64,000 nucleotides of DNA from Curtobacterium aurantiacum (lineage in GTDB: Bacteria > Actinomycetota > Actinomycetes > Actinomycetales > Microbacteriaceae). Where the stretch lies: assembly GCF_018598555.1 (NCBI RefSeq), contig NZ_JAHEWN010000005.1, positions 62,001 to 126,000 of the forward strand, written 5' to 3'. The notes beneath the pieces are model-generated. The model ran no database searches. It was given only the letters and a program-made list of their open reading frames with translations, and was not told where the DNA came from. Below are positions 51,059 to 60,808 of this stretch, one piece after another; the stretch's first letter is position 1; the number at the start of each line of letters is the position of its first letter. A program made the translations under genes and the position numbers.

Positions 51059-51523
51059 GAGTTCTCCTGATGTCTTGCGTTGTGAGCGTTGCTCGGGTGG
51101 CAGCGCGACAAGGAGCGTATCCGACTGAGAGCCTTCTCACTGCCCCTCGGATAGGGGAACGTCGTGCCGTTCTCCGTGGCGAAAGGCATTTGCTCGCCCC
51201 ACCTCAGACGCAACACGCCCCGTTGCATGTGAAGGCAGCTGCAGGTTCAGGGCTGGGTGACGACGACCTTGCCGCTGCGGCACTCGGCCCAGCGAAGACC
51301 GACAAGACGACAGTGGAACAGACAGTTCCCGGTACTTCTGGACAATTTCGCTGCACTCGTCACACCTGACCGTGGCGGCCCAATGGGGCTAACGATGACG
51401 GTTCCCGGCGGTGTCCGGCAGCCGTTCGTGCAACGAGCGTCTAGACGGAGATCGCTCGGGGGTGTTGTGAGGCGTGAAGCTCCGTTCTCGGGACGCCGTC
51501 GCCCGCGACCGGAGCGAGATCGG
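51059..51523. other. Intergenic region without a recognisable gene
   Basis: 465 nt of mixed composition. Short frames exist on both strands but have no RBS, no recognisable motif and mostly mirror one another. It lies next to the decayed recombinase and is probably scar sequence. Confidence 0.5.
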
Positions 51524-51751
51524 TTAGTGACCGCGTTGGGTTTGTCGGTCGATGCAGCGGTAGACCGTCGCTCAGCCGACGCCGAACAGGTCGGCCAGTT
51601 CGGCGAGCGAGTGGCTACCAGCTTTGTGCACCTCACGGAGGTGCCGTTGCTGTGCTGTGCAGAGCTTGGGCGCCCGGCCACGGAGGTGGCCTTCAGACTT
51701 TGCAATCTGCATCCCCTCCCGCGTTCGCGCTCGGATGAGATCTGATTCAAA
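51524..51751 (-). pseudogene. Decayed serine recombinase (resolvase/invertase), C-terminal remnant
   Basis: Minus-strand reading from 51751 gives FESDLIRARTREGMQIAKSE, then HLRGRAPKLCTAQQRHLREV, then SLAELADLFGVG-stop-ATVYRCIDRQ, ending at TAA 51524. This is the end of the catalytic domain plus the C-terminal HTH of Tn3-type resolvases. The in-frame TGA at 51574-51572 replaces the usual Arg codon (one C-to-T change), and the first two-thirds are missing. Just beyond 51751 the opposite strand carries an unrelated hydrophobic fragment ending at 51834, marking a junction. Confidence 0.8.
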
Positions 51752-51895
51752 GGCGACGGGCAGCGGCCTGCTTCGCTGCGGCCGGCATCGGCCTCGTCAT
51801 CGTCGGCGTTTTCCTCGTCGGGCTTGGCCACTAGGACCCGACCGGCTGGGCTGAAGAGTGGCAGTAACGGATGTCAGCGGCCGTGCCCGCTGTGG

Positions 51896-53614
51896 TCAGC
51901 CGCCGGTGCGGATGCGGGCGGTGATGACAGCGACGCCGGTGTGTCGGCTGTCTTCTCCCTGCGCGGCTCTGATGGTGGTGTCGTCGATGCTGCCGATCCA
52001 CAGGCCGATGATCAGGTCGAGCAGCAGTTGGCTGAGGGGGATGCTGGCGGAGCGGATGTCCGCCCAGCCGACGGTCGCCGTCTCATGGTCGCCGCGTGCG
52101 CTGATGATGCCTGCGAGTACTTTCGCGGGAACCGCAAGCGCTTTTGGGGTGTGGTGCTGTTGCAGAAGCCAGTACGTCGCAGTGGGGTCGGTGTCCAGGA
52201 GGCGTTGCAGTTGCGCGCGTTTGATCTGCCACTGGGGTGGGGCGGAGGAGTCCCGGTTTGTTGCTTGCTTGATCTGCACGAGATGGCCGACGACGAGGTG
52301 CATCGTGTTGTTGGCGCGGCTGTCGACGATGATTCCGAGGTCCGCTCCGGTGACTTTCTCGTTTGTCTGCGAGTTCGTCGACGTCACCTCCAGTGTGAAC
52401 GGGACGGTGGCGGTGGACTGCGGCAGCATCGCTGTGGGGTGGAAGGCGTTCACGAGTTGCTGCACGAGCGCGCCGGTCACCTCGGTCTCTTCGGAGATAC
52501 CGTCGGTGCTGAGACGGTCGATGGCGCCGTCGATGCGAGCCCGGATCTCGGCTTCGAGTGCGGGATCGTCCAACCAGGTGCTGGTTGGTGACGCGATCGG
52601 TGTCGGCGATGCGTAGAGCCGTGTGTCTGCCCACCAGGTGACGGTGGATGTCAGCGTCGGCAGGTCACCGTCACGGATGGCGAGGACGAATCCTTCAGCG
52701 CGGACGGCGACCGGACTGTCGGACGCAGCGATGCTCTGCACGTGATCGAGTAGGTCTGGGAACTCGAGCGCGAATACGGTGAGCGTTTCGTCATGCTCGT
52801 TGGACTTCAACGCCAGGAACCACTCGGCCGCAGCGATGAGCGCCTGCGGTTCGTGTCGTCCGAAGTCGAGGAGCCGTTGCCGGAGCGCACGGCGGAGAAG
52901 CTGATCGTTCGACGAGTTCGCGTCACCGATCAGACGGTGCAGCGTGAGGATTGCTGCGACCAGCGGGTCTGTCGGCATCAGGTCGTAGCGTGCCGCTTCG
53001 AGTGCGACGAGCCCGGCAATGTTGGTGGGAACCCGTGGCCATGTTGCACAAACGCCGCGAAGGTACGGGTCCGTGAGAAGCGATGCACCACGGTTCGACA
53101 TGGTGTGCCGGATCCTGCTGAGGACAAGGTTCCGGGATGTTGGCCGCAGCGACAGGATGGCGAGCCGTGTGAGCTGCGCCTCTGGCGGAGTGTTTCCGAA
53201 CACGGCGTCGATCGTTCGCTCGTCGTAGCGCAACTCCGGGAGCGGCCAGTGTGCAGGGATCGGTTGAGCGTGCGAGAACAACGTGTGCTCCATGACCAGC
53301 GCCGCGGTGTTACGGTCGTCGTCCGCGAACGCGAACCAGCCGGCACCTTCATTCCTGTCGTGTGCCTTGGCAGCGGCGTCGGAGAGCACCTCGTTCGCTG
53401 CGAGAACCGCCGTGCCACGGCATCGCACAGCCTCGAGTGCTCTACCCCAGCTCAGGTACCGCCGCTCGTCATCCTCAGCATCCGCCAGCAGCTCCTCACG
53501 GAACGCGTCCGCGTCGAACTCGTGACGTCGCCGACGCCAGTCGCGTTCCCACAATGTGTGCAGGTCCGACTCGTCATCCGGCACCGGATACAGCAGTTTC
53601 CCCATACGGATCAT
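51896..53614 (-). CDS. Uncharacterised protein with nuclease-like C-terminal domain (572 aa)
   Basis: The N-terminal 380 residues are alpha-helical and charged with no family recognised. Around 425-520, KVTGADLGIIVD, then HLVQIKQA, then WQIKRAQLQRLL with YWLLQQ resembles a PD-(D/E)XK fold (Asp, then Q-x-K on the next strand). No RBS is evident at ATG 53614; ATG 53605 is equally possible. Lower GC than the flanking core genes, same strand as the YobI-type NTPase 0.5 kb upstream. A role in defence is inference. Confidence 0.6.
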   Translation of the reverse strand: MIRMGKLLYPVPDDESDLHTLWERDWRRRRHEFDADAFREELLADAEDDERRYLSWGRALEAVRCRGTAVLAANEVLSDAAAKAHDRNEGAGWFAFADDDRNTAALVMEHTLFSHAQPIPAHWPLPELRYDERTIDAVFGNTPPEAQLTRLAILSLRPTSRNLVLSRIRHTMSNRGASLLTDPYLRGVCATWPRVPTNIAGLVALEAARYDLMPTDPLVAAILTLHRLIGDANSSNDQLLRRALRQRLLDFGRHEPQALIAAAEWFLALKSNEHDETLTVFALEFPDLLDHVQSIAASDSPVAVRAEGFVLAIRDGDLPTLTSTVTWWADTRLYASPTPIASPTSTWLDDPALEAEIRARIDGAIDRLSTDGISEETEVTGALVQQLVNAFHPTAMLPQSTATVPFTLEVTSTNSQTNEKVTGADLGIIVDSRANNTMHLVVGHLVQIKQATNRDSSAPPQWQIKRAQLQRLLDTDPTATYWLLQQHHTPKALAVPAKVLAGIISARGDHETATVGWADIRSASIPLSQLLLDLIIGLWIGSIDDTTIRAAQGEDSRHTGVAVITARIRTGG

Positions 53615-54126
53615 CTTGGCCTACCGCACTACGAAGACGCCGGCCAGGCACCTCGAAGATCGAAGTCATGTGCGGCATGCCTCCGTACAGCTGAGCGCTC
53701 TGCTCGTGACCGCGACACCGTCTCGCTCACAGCTTCACGCTCTGCTGGGTGAAGGGGACCGCAAATTGATCGAAGTGTGGTCCGAGTTAGCCGGTCGGCC
53801 ACTGAAACACATCCACGGTGGCCCGTTGGTGGTGCTCGCTTTGAGGTGTGCTTACAGCGCCTCGTCCCTCGCCCGCTCGTGGCGCTCGATTGACTGGGGC
53901 CCGACGCCCATCTTGCCGAACTCGAATTGGTCGGTCTGCAGCGCCCGCTCGCTCGCTCGCTGCAATCGAACCATGAGTGTGCTTTGGATTGTCGATGCCC
54001 GCCCAAGGACCGCGATGCGGAACTCGACGTGAGGCGAGTAACGGGTGGAGCTACAAACGCAAGGCTTGTCGCTCACACTGAACATCGGTATCGGAGACAC
54101 CGGCGCTCCTGCGTCCACACATCCCA
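53615..54126. other. Intergenic region in the island, possible small gene remnant
   Basis: 512 nt between the two large minus-strand genes. A minus-strand frame ending at 53852 (FRIAVLGRAS, then LQTDQFEFGKMGVGPQS) has protein-like composition over about 60 codons but no RBS or recognisable family. Nothing else stands out. Confidence 0.35.
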
Positions 54127-57100
54127 TTAGCTGCGGTGCATCGTGACGCGGACTCTGCCGACGGCCTCGTTTTTCCATCCAGAGACAATTCCGACGGCGC
54201 GCAACCGCTGCAGGAGGCCACGAAGCGCGGGAGTTGCAGGCAGCAGAGGGCGGCGTCTGCCCGGATCAGCGACCGCAGCGTACGGCTCTCCGAGTTGCCG
54301 GAGCGTTTGCCTGACGAGGTCGAGTGGCACAACCTCGCCACCTCGATTTAGAAGTTCGAGGATATCGGAGGCAGGTACGTCCCCCCGTGGAAGCATTGCA
54401 ATCTCCGACGGCGTGAGTTGAATCCGCCCGGAGAGAGCGCATTCGGCGATGGCGCGGAACGCATCATTGGGGACGGTACTGTACCTCCCGAAGGCACTGA
54501 CCAGGGCGGCCTGGACGCGAGAAGAAACTTCGACGCTTCGCATTAACGGTGCGATGAACTGCGGCGCTAGTACGTCTGGCCCGACAAAGTCCTCGAACGC
54601 TGCGGAGTTTACTACGGCGTGCTGTTGTGTCGGCCAGTCGAGCATCAAGCGGGTATCGAAGGCCGATGCCTCATCGTCGATGAGTCCAGCTCGAAGGAGC
54701 TCCCCGACGAGCAGGCCGCGCTCTGGAGTGAGTTCGGTGATTGGCAGCATTTCGGGCTGCAATGATGCGGCAAGCTTGATCCTGTGCGGTACGTCGATCT
54801 GCTTTGACCCAGCGTTGATGATCGCCTTAGCGATGCGCGTTCGTACCTCTTCATCTTCGTCCGGCACGTCGTCAATGCGGTCAGCGTTACGGAGCAACGT
54901 CGCCAGAGGAACGTCAAAATCGTCGAAGCGGTTCAGGTAAGCCGCGACGTTCTCGAAAGTTGCAGGCGCGCGGCTTTCCTGAGCGAGGATTGGCCAGCTG
55001 ACCGCCGGGACTTCACCGAGCACTTCAATCCTGCAGTCCTCGCTTGCCCCTTCCACCAACGCGGCGAGGTGCTCTGAATTCCAGCGCTCTGTGTCTCGGA
55101 GTATGGCCGCGAAGTTCGACGCGTCATCGACGGTAGGAGATATTTCCGATGCTGCCGCGCGAGCCGCGAAGTACATCTCGGGCTCGTCGAGCGCGTACCT
55201 GTACATCTCATCGTTGTGCTCATGCAGGCGGTCTAGCGCCAACGACGGCGACCCCGTCAAGTGCGTCAGGTTTTCGGCGGTAAATCGGTATGCGCGTGTC
55301 CCGCCTATCCATGCGCTCGCGGCAGGCGACAGTGCGGAGACATCGGGGAGTGTTGCAGCTGCGTACTGCAAGAAGTCGACGGCACGTTGAGCGTGATCGC
55401 CTGTTTCGATCGTGAACACCGGCATCCGGGTGGCATGGTGCTCGAGGAATGCGGCGATTGAGTCGTCTAATTCGTAGTCGACGCTAAGGTCTCGGTGATC
55501 GATTGCGACGCTAACCAGGTGGATGCGGTCTTCGAGTTCAAGAGGCGCGTCCTCCACGAGGTACCGCAGGAGGAACTCCGCGTGCGGCGCGAGCGTAGCA
55601 ACAAATATGGCCTTTTCCCGCCCGGCACTTAGGTACCGATTGATGAATGCAACGCCATCCGCCCCACGGAGAGACCTTATGATGGTTGTTGCTCCGGGCT
55701 GGTCAGAGACCAATAGACGCTCGATGATGGACACATTGCGCACGCTCGGTTCAGATAGGATCGACCTGCCCTGGTCGGCCAGGATGGCGTCGACGTCCTC
55801 TGGTTCGAGCGGATACTCTGGATCCGCCGTTCCGTGGTCGATGTTGCGCATGATGTATGTCATTGCGTCCGGGCGAATCAGTTCGCCGTAGAACGCTGAA
55901 ACGTGGAGCGGGAAGTACTCGGTGACGTACCCATGCTCGACGAGCTCTACCACGAGGGAAGATGGGAGGAGCTCGGAAGCCCATTCTCGGAATGTGAGCG
56001 CCTTGCCCCCGGCCACCGAGTGAGTGAACTCGGAACGAAGGAATAGGTCCTTCCAGGAATGGCGCCGCAGGAACTGCAGTGCCACACCATTCTGCACTGT
56101 CCCAGCATAGTCTTTCGCGACTGCTTTAGCTGAAAATGCGGCGTTGTCAATCGACAGGCCGAGGAGTAGTTCAAGCTCGCCGATCCCTATCTGCATCTTC
56201 TGATGGTTATACGAACCCGTATTATGCGCGACGAGGTCAATCGTTCGATCGCTCTCTCGAAGGTCCTCCCAAAATGCAGCCGTGCGCAGGCGCGCCTCGT
56301 CGATCACGCTCCCATTCACGCTGATGGACCCACTTGCCAAGCCGCTTCCGGTCGCCCGGACAAGGCCTTTGATGCGCGAATGTAGAGTTTCGGCAAGTTG
56401 CTTGGCGTACTCCTCGCTGGCTGTCTGGCGTTGGATGCGGCGGTGGCGTTGATCGGTGTCGTCTCGAAGTCGGTCCTGGTTGGCAACTACGAATGCGCGC
56501 CAGGTGTCGTAGAGCTTGTCCAAGCTGCTTTCGCCGTGGCGAATCGCTTCGAAGTCTTTCGCCTGTGTGTTTTTGACCAACATGAGGGCGAACAGCCGCT
56601 CGTGGGTAAGCTCGGGAACTGGGGTGGGACCGTCAAGGAGCTGCCGCTTGAAGACTTCGTATTCGTTGATGATGTTGTGTATCAGGCGCATATCCGGGAG
56701 ATGTCTCGCGGCGAGATCGATCAGCTCTCTGGACATGGAGTAGCCACGGGATTGCAGGGTGCGTTGTAGGAGGTCACGCGCGTTCTTGTGGGTGATCAAC
56801 GGCACCATGGGGATAATGAGTTCGAAGAACTTCGTGCGATTTCCACGACCAAGCTCGGCGCGCGTGTCGTCTGGCGGCCCGTCGGGTTCGCGGCCAAGTC
56901 GTTCGAACACGCTGTCCCGAACGGCATACACGAAGCGGATGTTTCGCCGTCGGAGTTGGTGTGCCGCATTTAAAAGCGCGTTCAAGGAACGCAGCGACTC
57001 GTAAATAAGAGGGTCGCCGAACCTGTCGAGGTCTTCGATGACCACAATGTCGCGCCGTCGGTTTACTTCGAAGAAGTAGATGAGTTCGTCAAGGTACTCA

Positions 57101-57783
57101 TCGAAGTAGCTGGTTGACCTAGCCGGGAGCGAGATCGTGGCGGGGCCAGCCGCAACCTTATCGATACCAATGCGGCCGCGGCTGATCATCCGAGCGACCA
57201 GGACAATGCACCCCGCTGCACCAACCGCAAGTACCGCGAGCGCCACGAGCGGCAGCCACTCTCCGAACGACGGCGGTTCGATGCCCACGGATCGCAGTGG
57301 TGGGTCCAGCACGCCGGCGAGAAGAAGGACACCGACGAGAACTGCGCCGCCGATAGTGGCGGCCAGCAGCTCGATCCACCAGTGCGGGCGATCTATACGG
57401 CGGAACCGGGACTGCTTCGTCTTTCCGGGACTCTGCTGGTAGAGCAGCTGCTTGACGATCTCCTTCTGTATGCGGTTGGTGGTGGTGTTCGCCGCCGGAT
57501 TCATGTGGGCGGTGTCCCCCAACGGTTCCGGCTGAACTCCGAGTGTGAGCAACGAGATGTTGATGACCTTGCGCTTGCGTCGTCTCGCGAGCTCGGTGAG
57601 AACACTGCTCTTACCGACGCCATATGGCCCGGCGAGTGCGATGTTGCGTGCGCCCGGTTGACGGTCGATTGCGTGCTCGAGCGCAGCGAGGTAGGTGCCG
57701 TGGTCGCGCTCTCGATAGTCGGGTGCTAGCGAATCTAATTGGACGACGTCGTCGGGGTTGAACGGGGCTTTGCGCACCTTCAC
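54127..57783 (-). CDS. YobI-family P-loop NTPase (KAP-like), large
   Basis: About 1218 aa from GTG 57783; the frame is open to 58029 but that extension looks non-coding, and no start has a good RBS. Walker A GPYGVGKSS at about 52-60; two hydrophobic helices about 25 residues each lie inside the NTPase domain, as in KAP ATPases; Walker B VVIEDLDRFGDP follows. The remaining 800 residues are helical repeats. YobI-like proteins are large membrane-anchored NTPases that occur sporadically, often in variable regions; a defence role is suspected, not shown. Codon use is clearly less GC-rich than its neighbours. Confidence 0.8.
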   Translation of the reverse strand: MKVRKAPFNPDDVVQLDSLAPDYRERDHGTYLAALEHAIDRQPGARNIALAGPYGVGKSSVLTELARRRKRKVINISLLTLGVQPEPLGDTAHMNPAANTTTNRIQKEIVKQLLYQQSPGKTKQSRFRRIDRPHWWIELLAATIGGAVLVGVLLLAGVLDPPLRSVGIEPPSFGEWLPLVALAVLAVGAAGCIVLVARMISRGRIGIDKVAAGPATISLPARSTSYFDEYLDELIYFFEVNRRRDIVVIEDLDRFGDPLIYESLRSLNALLNAAHQLRRRNIRFVYAVRDSVFERLGREPDGPPDDTRAELGRGNRTKFFELIIPMVPLITHKNARDLLQRTLQSRGYSMSRELIDLAARHLPDMRLIHNIINEYEVFKRQLLDGPTPVPELTHERLFALMLVKNTQAKDFEAIRHGESSLDKLYDTWRAFVVANQDRLRDDTDQRHRRIQRQTASEEYAKQLAETLHSRIKGLVRATGSGLASGSISVNGSVIDEARLRTAAFWEDLRESDRTIDLVAHNTGSYNHQKMQIGIGELELLLGLSIDNAAFSAKAVAKDYAGTVQNGVALQFLRRHSWKDLFLRSEFTHSVAGGKALTFREWASELLPSSLVVELVEHGYVTEYFPLHVSAFYGELIRPDAMTYIMRNIDHGTADPEYPLEPEDVDAILADQGRSILSEPSVRNVSIIERLLVSDQPGATTIIRSLRGADGVAFINRYLSAGREKAIFVATLAPHAEFLLRYLVEDAPLELEDRIHLVSVAIDHRDLSVDYELDDSIAAFLEHHATRMPVFTIETGDHAQRAVDFLQYAAATLPDVSALSPAASAWIGGTRAYRFTAENLTHLTGSPSLALDRLHEHNDEMYRYALDEPEMYFAARAAASEISPTVDDASNFAAILRDTERWNSEHLAALVEGASEDCRIEVLGEVPAVSWPILAQESRAPATFENVAAYLNRFDDFDVPLATLLRNADRIDDVPDEDEEVRTRIAKAIINAGSKQIDVPHRIKLAASLQPEMLPITELTPERGLLVGELLRAGLIDDEASAFDTRLMLDWPTQQHAVVNSAAFEDFVGPDVLAPQFIAPLMRSVEVSSRVQAALVSAFGRYSTVPNDAFRAIAECALSGRIQLTPSEIAMLPRGDVPASDILELLNRGGEVVPLDLVRQTLRQLGEPYAAVADPGRRRPLLPATPALRGLLQRLRAVGIVSGWKNEAVGRVRVTMHRS

Positions 57784-58059
57784 ACGGTACTGGACGCCAG
57801 TGACATCAGCGCCGCATTGCGCTAGCCCAACGCCGCGTCCGCGACTTGCGCAGATTGTTCCAGCCGCTGACGACAATTCGGTTGGCGACACGCGGCTTCC
57901 GATAGCCGGTCGTCCGCTGCGACATCTTTTCGTGTGGTCCAGTTCCCCGGCCGTCTCCTGTCTCCTTGCCAGGGGATTCTCGAATAGCTGGTTCGCAATA
58001 GCTTTCATTGAGGGAACGCCAAGCGTCACAACGCGCGGACGCTACCCATGCGCGCCGCG

Positions 58060-59319
58060 TCAGCGCCGCCGCACCCCGAGCCCCACCACCGCAACCAGGT
58101 TCACCGCACTCCCCACCAAGAACCCCGTGGTGCCACCCGCGACACCTGCGACGGGTCCGAGCACCGCCATGAGCCCAGCCCCGACGACGAACCCGGCGAC
58201 TGAAGCCAGGGCGACCTGCCGTGAGCGTCCGGCGGCGAGCAGCAACGCGGCGGGCACGAGCCCGACGGTGAACACCCACACCGCGACCATCAGGTACCGC
58301 AGGTCGGCGACGGCTGCGGCACCCTCGGCGGGGTAGACGATCGGCAGGAACCATCCGGCGAGCAGGGCGACCAGGCCGAAGACGACCGCGGACGCCGCAG
58401 CGAAGCCGACGACGAGCAGCAGCGCTCCGCGGGAGCGCAACGATCCACCATCGGTCCGGTGCGCGAACGCCGGCACGAGCACCTGCCCCAACGCCTGCCC
58501 GAGCATCGACGCCGGCGTCGCCAGGGTGAACGCGGCGGCGTAGACACCGGCGTCGTGTGCCGAGGACGTCACCTGCGCCGAGATCATCGTCAACTGCAGC
58601 AACCCGTTCGAGGTCACCACCGCCAGCACGTTCCACGCTGCGAACCCGAGCACCCCGGTAGCGGGTTCACGCGAAGCCGGCGCGAAGCCGTTTCCCCGCG
58701 GCCAGCACGCGATCGCGAACACCGTGTACCCGATGGCCAGGGGCAGCAGCACGAACGGCTCGAGCCGTGCGACGGACGCCACCACGAGCAGTCCGAGCGC
58801 CAGCCCGCTCGTCACGGAGTCCCACAGGGCGACCCGTGGTGCCCTGTCGTAGCCGAGTTGGGCGCCGCGGGCGTAGCAGTAGAGGCCGTAGCCGACGACG
58901 ACCGCGACACCACCGAGCACCATGCCGGGGCCGTTGCCCCAGGCCAGCGCGATCGGCACGGTGACCGCCGCGAGCACCACGCTCGACACCAGCATGGACA
59001 CCCCGAGCAGCCGGTTCACCGCGGCGTCCGACCGCCGACCCCGCAGTGCTATCACCAGGAACCGCGACGCGGTGTTGCCTGCGGCGTTCGGCCAGAGCAG
59101 GGCGACGAAGACCGAGAGTGACAGCAGCGCCGTGGTCTGTCCGAGGGTCTCGGTGCCGAACACCCGCCCGACGACGACGGTCACGAGCAGCTTCGCGACG
59201 CCCTGCACGCCGATGCCGACCGTGGCGAGCACGGCCGACGAAGCCACCGAGGACGACGGGCCCGCAAGCTCAGCAGAAGAGGCCGACGAAGCAGGCCCAG
59301 CAGGAGACGCCCCGCTCAC
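58060..59319 (-). CDS. Polysaccharide/oligosaccharide flippase-like membrane protein
   Basis: 419 aa from GTG 59319, which overlaps the MATE stop (GTGA); a longer open extension upstream is just the MATE gene in another frame. Ser/Ala-rich N-terminus, then about 12 helices with VGRVFGTETLGQTTALLSL and FLVIALRGRRSD, like Wzx-type or MOP-superfamily flippases. Likely translocates lipid-linked saccharides. Paired with a MATE exporter of the same superfamily. Confidence 0.8.
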   Translation of the reverse strand: MSGASPAGPASSASSAELAGPSSSVASSAVLATVGIGVQGVAKLLVTVVVGRVFGTETLGQTTALLSLSVFVALLWPNAAGNTASRFLVIALRGRRSDAAVNRLLGVSMLVSSVVLAAVTVPIALAWGNGPGMVLGGVAVVVGYGLYCYARGAQLGYDRAPRVALWDSVTSGLALGLLVVASVARLEPFVLLPLAIGYTVFAIACWPRGNGFAPASREPATGVLGFAAWNVLAVVTSNGLLQLTMISAQVTSSAHDAGVYAAAFTLATPASMLGQALGQVLVPAFAHRTDGGSLRSRGALLLVVGFAAASAVVFGLVALLAGWFLPIVYPAEGAAAVADLRYLMVAVWVFTVGLVPAALLLAAGRSRQVALASVAGFVVGAGLMAVLGPVAGVAGGTTGFLVGSAVNLVAVVGLGVRRR

Positions 59320-60650
59320 CGCGCCAGCGCCTGTTCCACCCAGCCGCGCCGGTGCGCTCGCACCCCGAGCGTCACCGCCCGGACCCCGATGTAGCCGAGG
59401 GCGAAGGCCGCCCACAACCCCGCGAGCGTCCCACCGGCCCACCAGAGCAGCGGCAGGTACACGACGAGGTTCAGGCCGCCGGCGATGGCCAGGTACCGCG
59501 CGTCCCCGGCGCCGATCAGCACCCCGTCGAGCACGAAGACGTACCCGGCGACGGGCATCCCGACGGCGATGAGCACCAGCACGACGGGCAGGGCGTCCCG
59601 CACCGCCTGCGAGTCCGAGAACACCGGCCCGAGCACTCCGCTCACCGCCAGGGTCAGCACCCCGAGCACCACACCACCGGCGATCCCGAGCAGCACGAGC
59701 CGTCGCGTCACCAGTCGCACCCGCTCCGGGTCACGCCCGCCGAGTCCGTGCCCGACGAGCGCCTGCCCGGCGATCGCCAGGGCGTCGAGTGCGAACGCCA
59801 GCGTCGAGAAGACGGTCAGCCCGACCTGCGTCGTCGCCAGCCCGGTGGTCCCCAGCCCGGCGGCGGCCCCGACGGTCGCGAGCATCGCGATCCGCAGCGA
59901 CGCGGTCCGCAGGAACAGCCAGGCCCCCGACCGCAGGGCCCGGGCGACGCCCGAGGCGCCGGGTCGCAGCGGCGCCCCCGACGACCGAGCGGCCCGCACC
60001 GCGATGCGCACGTAGACGACGGCCATCGCCCACTGCACGATGACGGTGCCGGCGGCGGATCCCTCGACGCCCCAGCCGGCGCCGTAGATCAGGAGCGCGT
60101 TCAGCAGCCCGTTCGCGACGAACCCGACGGTCGCGACGACGAGCGGGGTCTTCGTGTCCTGCAGCCCACGCAGCAGCCCGGTCGAGGCGGTCACGACCAG
60201 GATGCCGGGCAGCCCGATCAGCGAGATGGTCAGGTACGCGGTCGCGGCGGCCGACACCTCGGCCGAGGCGCCGAACAGGTTGACGAGCGGTCCGGCGAGC
60301 GGCCACCCGACCAGCGCCAGCACCACCCCCAGCACGAGCGCGAGCCACATCCCGTCGATGCCGGCGTGCACGGCTCCGCGACGGTCGCCACCGCCGAGCG
60401 CCCGTGCCACGGCCGGGGTCGTCGAGTACGCCAGGAACACCAGCAGCCCGGTCACCGTCGACAGCACGGCACTCGCGAGCCCGACAGCCGCCAGCGGCGT
60501 CGCCCCGAGGTGCCCGACGAGCGCGGTGTCGGTCAGCAGGAACAGCGGCTCGACCACGAGCGCTCCGAGCGCCGGCACCGCCAGCCGCACGATGTCGCGG
60601 TCGACCGCGCGCCGCTCAGCGGTCACAGCGGGTCGCGTCGGTCGGTGCAC
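59316..60650 (-). CDS. MATE-family efflux transporter (DinF-like)
   Basis: 444 aa, 12 helices in two related halves: LAVPALGALVVEPLFLLTDTALVGHLG at the start and LFLRTASLRIAMLATVGAA opening the second half. The DinF branch exports drugs or relieves oxidative stress using a cation gradient. Bounded upstream by a perfect 42-bp palindrome. Confidence 0.9.
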   Translation of the reverse strand: MHRPTRPAVTAERRAVDRDIVRLAVPALGALVVEPLFLLTDTALVGHLGATPLAAVGLASAVLSTVTGLLVFLAYSTTPAVARALGGGDRRGAVHAGIDGMWLALVLGVVLALVGWPLAGPLVNLFGASAEVSAAATAYLTISLIGLPGILVVTASTGLLRGLQDTKTPLVVATVGFVANGLLNALLIYGAGWGVEGSAAGTVIVQWAMAVVYVRIAVRAARSSGAPLRPGASGVARALRSGAWLFLRTASLRIAMLATVGAAAGLGTTGLATTQVGLTVFSTLAFALDALAIAGQALVGHGLGGRDPERVRLVTRRLVLLGIAGGVVLGVLTLAVSGVLGPVFSDSQAVRDALPVVLVLIAVGMPVAGYVFVLDGVLIGAGDARYLAIAGGLNLVVYLPLLWWAGGTLAGLWAAFALGYIGVRAVTLGVRAHRRGWVEQALAR

Positions 60651-60716
60651 CGACCCATTCTGTCGGCGATGCCGACCCGTCGTCGTCGCCGGGCGGGGTG
60701 GGCGTGACCCCGTGAC

Positions 60717-60758
60717 GGACTGGAGGCCCGTGGCGGCGCCGCCACGGGCCTCCAGTCC
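60717..60758. terminator. Perfect 42-bp palindrome, GGAGGCCCGTGG family
   Basis: GGACTGGAGGCCCGTGG and onward to the centre at 60737/60738 is mirrored exactly. Lies between the MATE start and the uracil permease 3' end (both minus strand). Best-preserved member of the family also at 10977 and 20942. Confidence 0.8.
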
Positions 60759-60776
60759 GGTGGTCCAACGTCGTCA

Positions 60777-60797
60777 GGCCGGACGCGCGTTCCGGCC
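60777..60797 (-). terminator. Small hairpin after the uracil permease gene
   Basis: GGCCGGA and TCCGGCC form a perfect 7-bp stem with a 7-nt loop, 12 nt past the permease stop on the minus strand. Confidence 0.5.
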
Positions 60798-60808
60798 GAC
60801 CACTCGCG

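Noticed and set aside
51257..51745. A 162-codon plus-strand frame over the recombinase remnant
   Set aside because: It is the complement of a recognisable resolvase C-terminus and has no domain of its own.
57784..58029. An 82-residue N-terminal extension of the YobI-type NTPase starting at 58029
   Set aside because: The extension has no protein-like pattern and homologous proteins begin close to the LTP/LAP...Y motif; a start near 57783 is more likely, though no start there has a good RBS.
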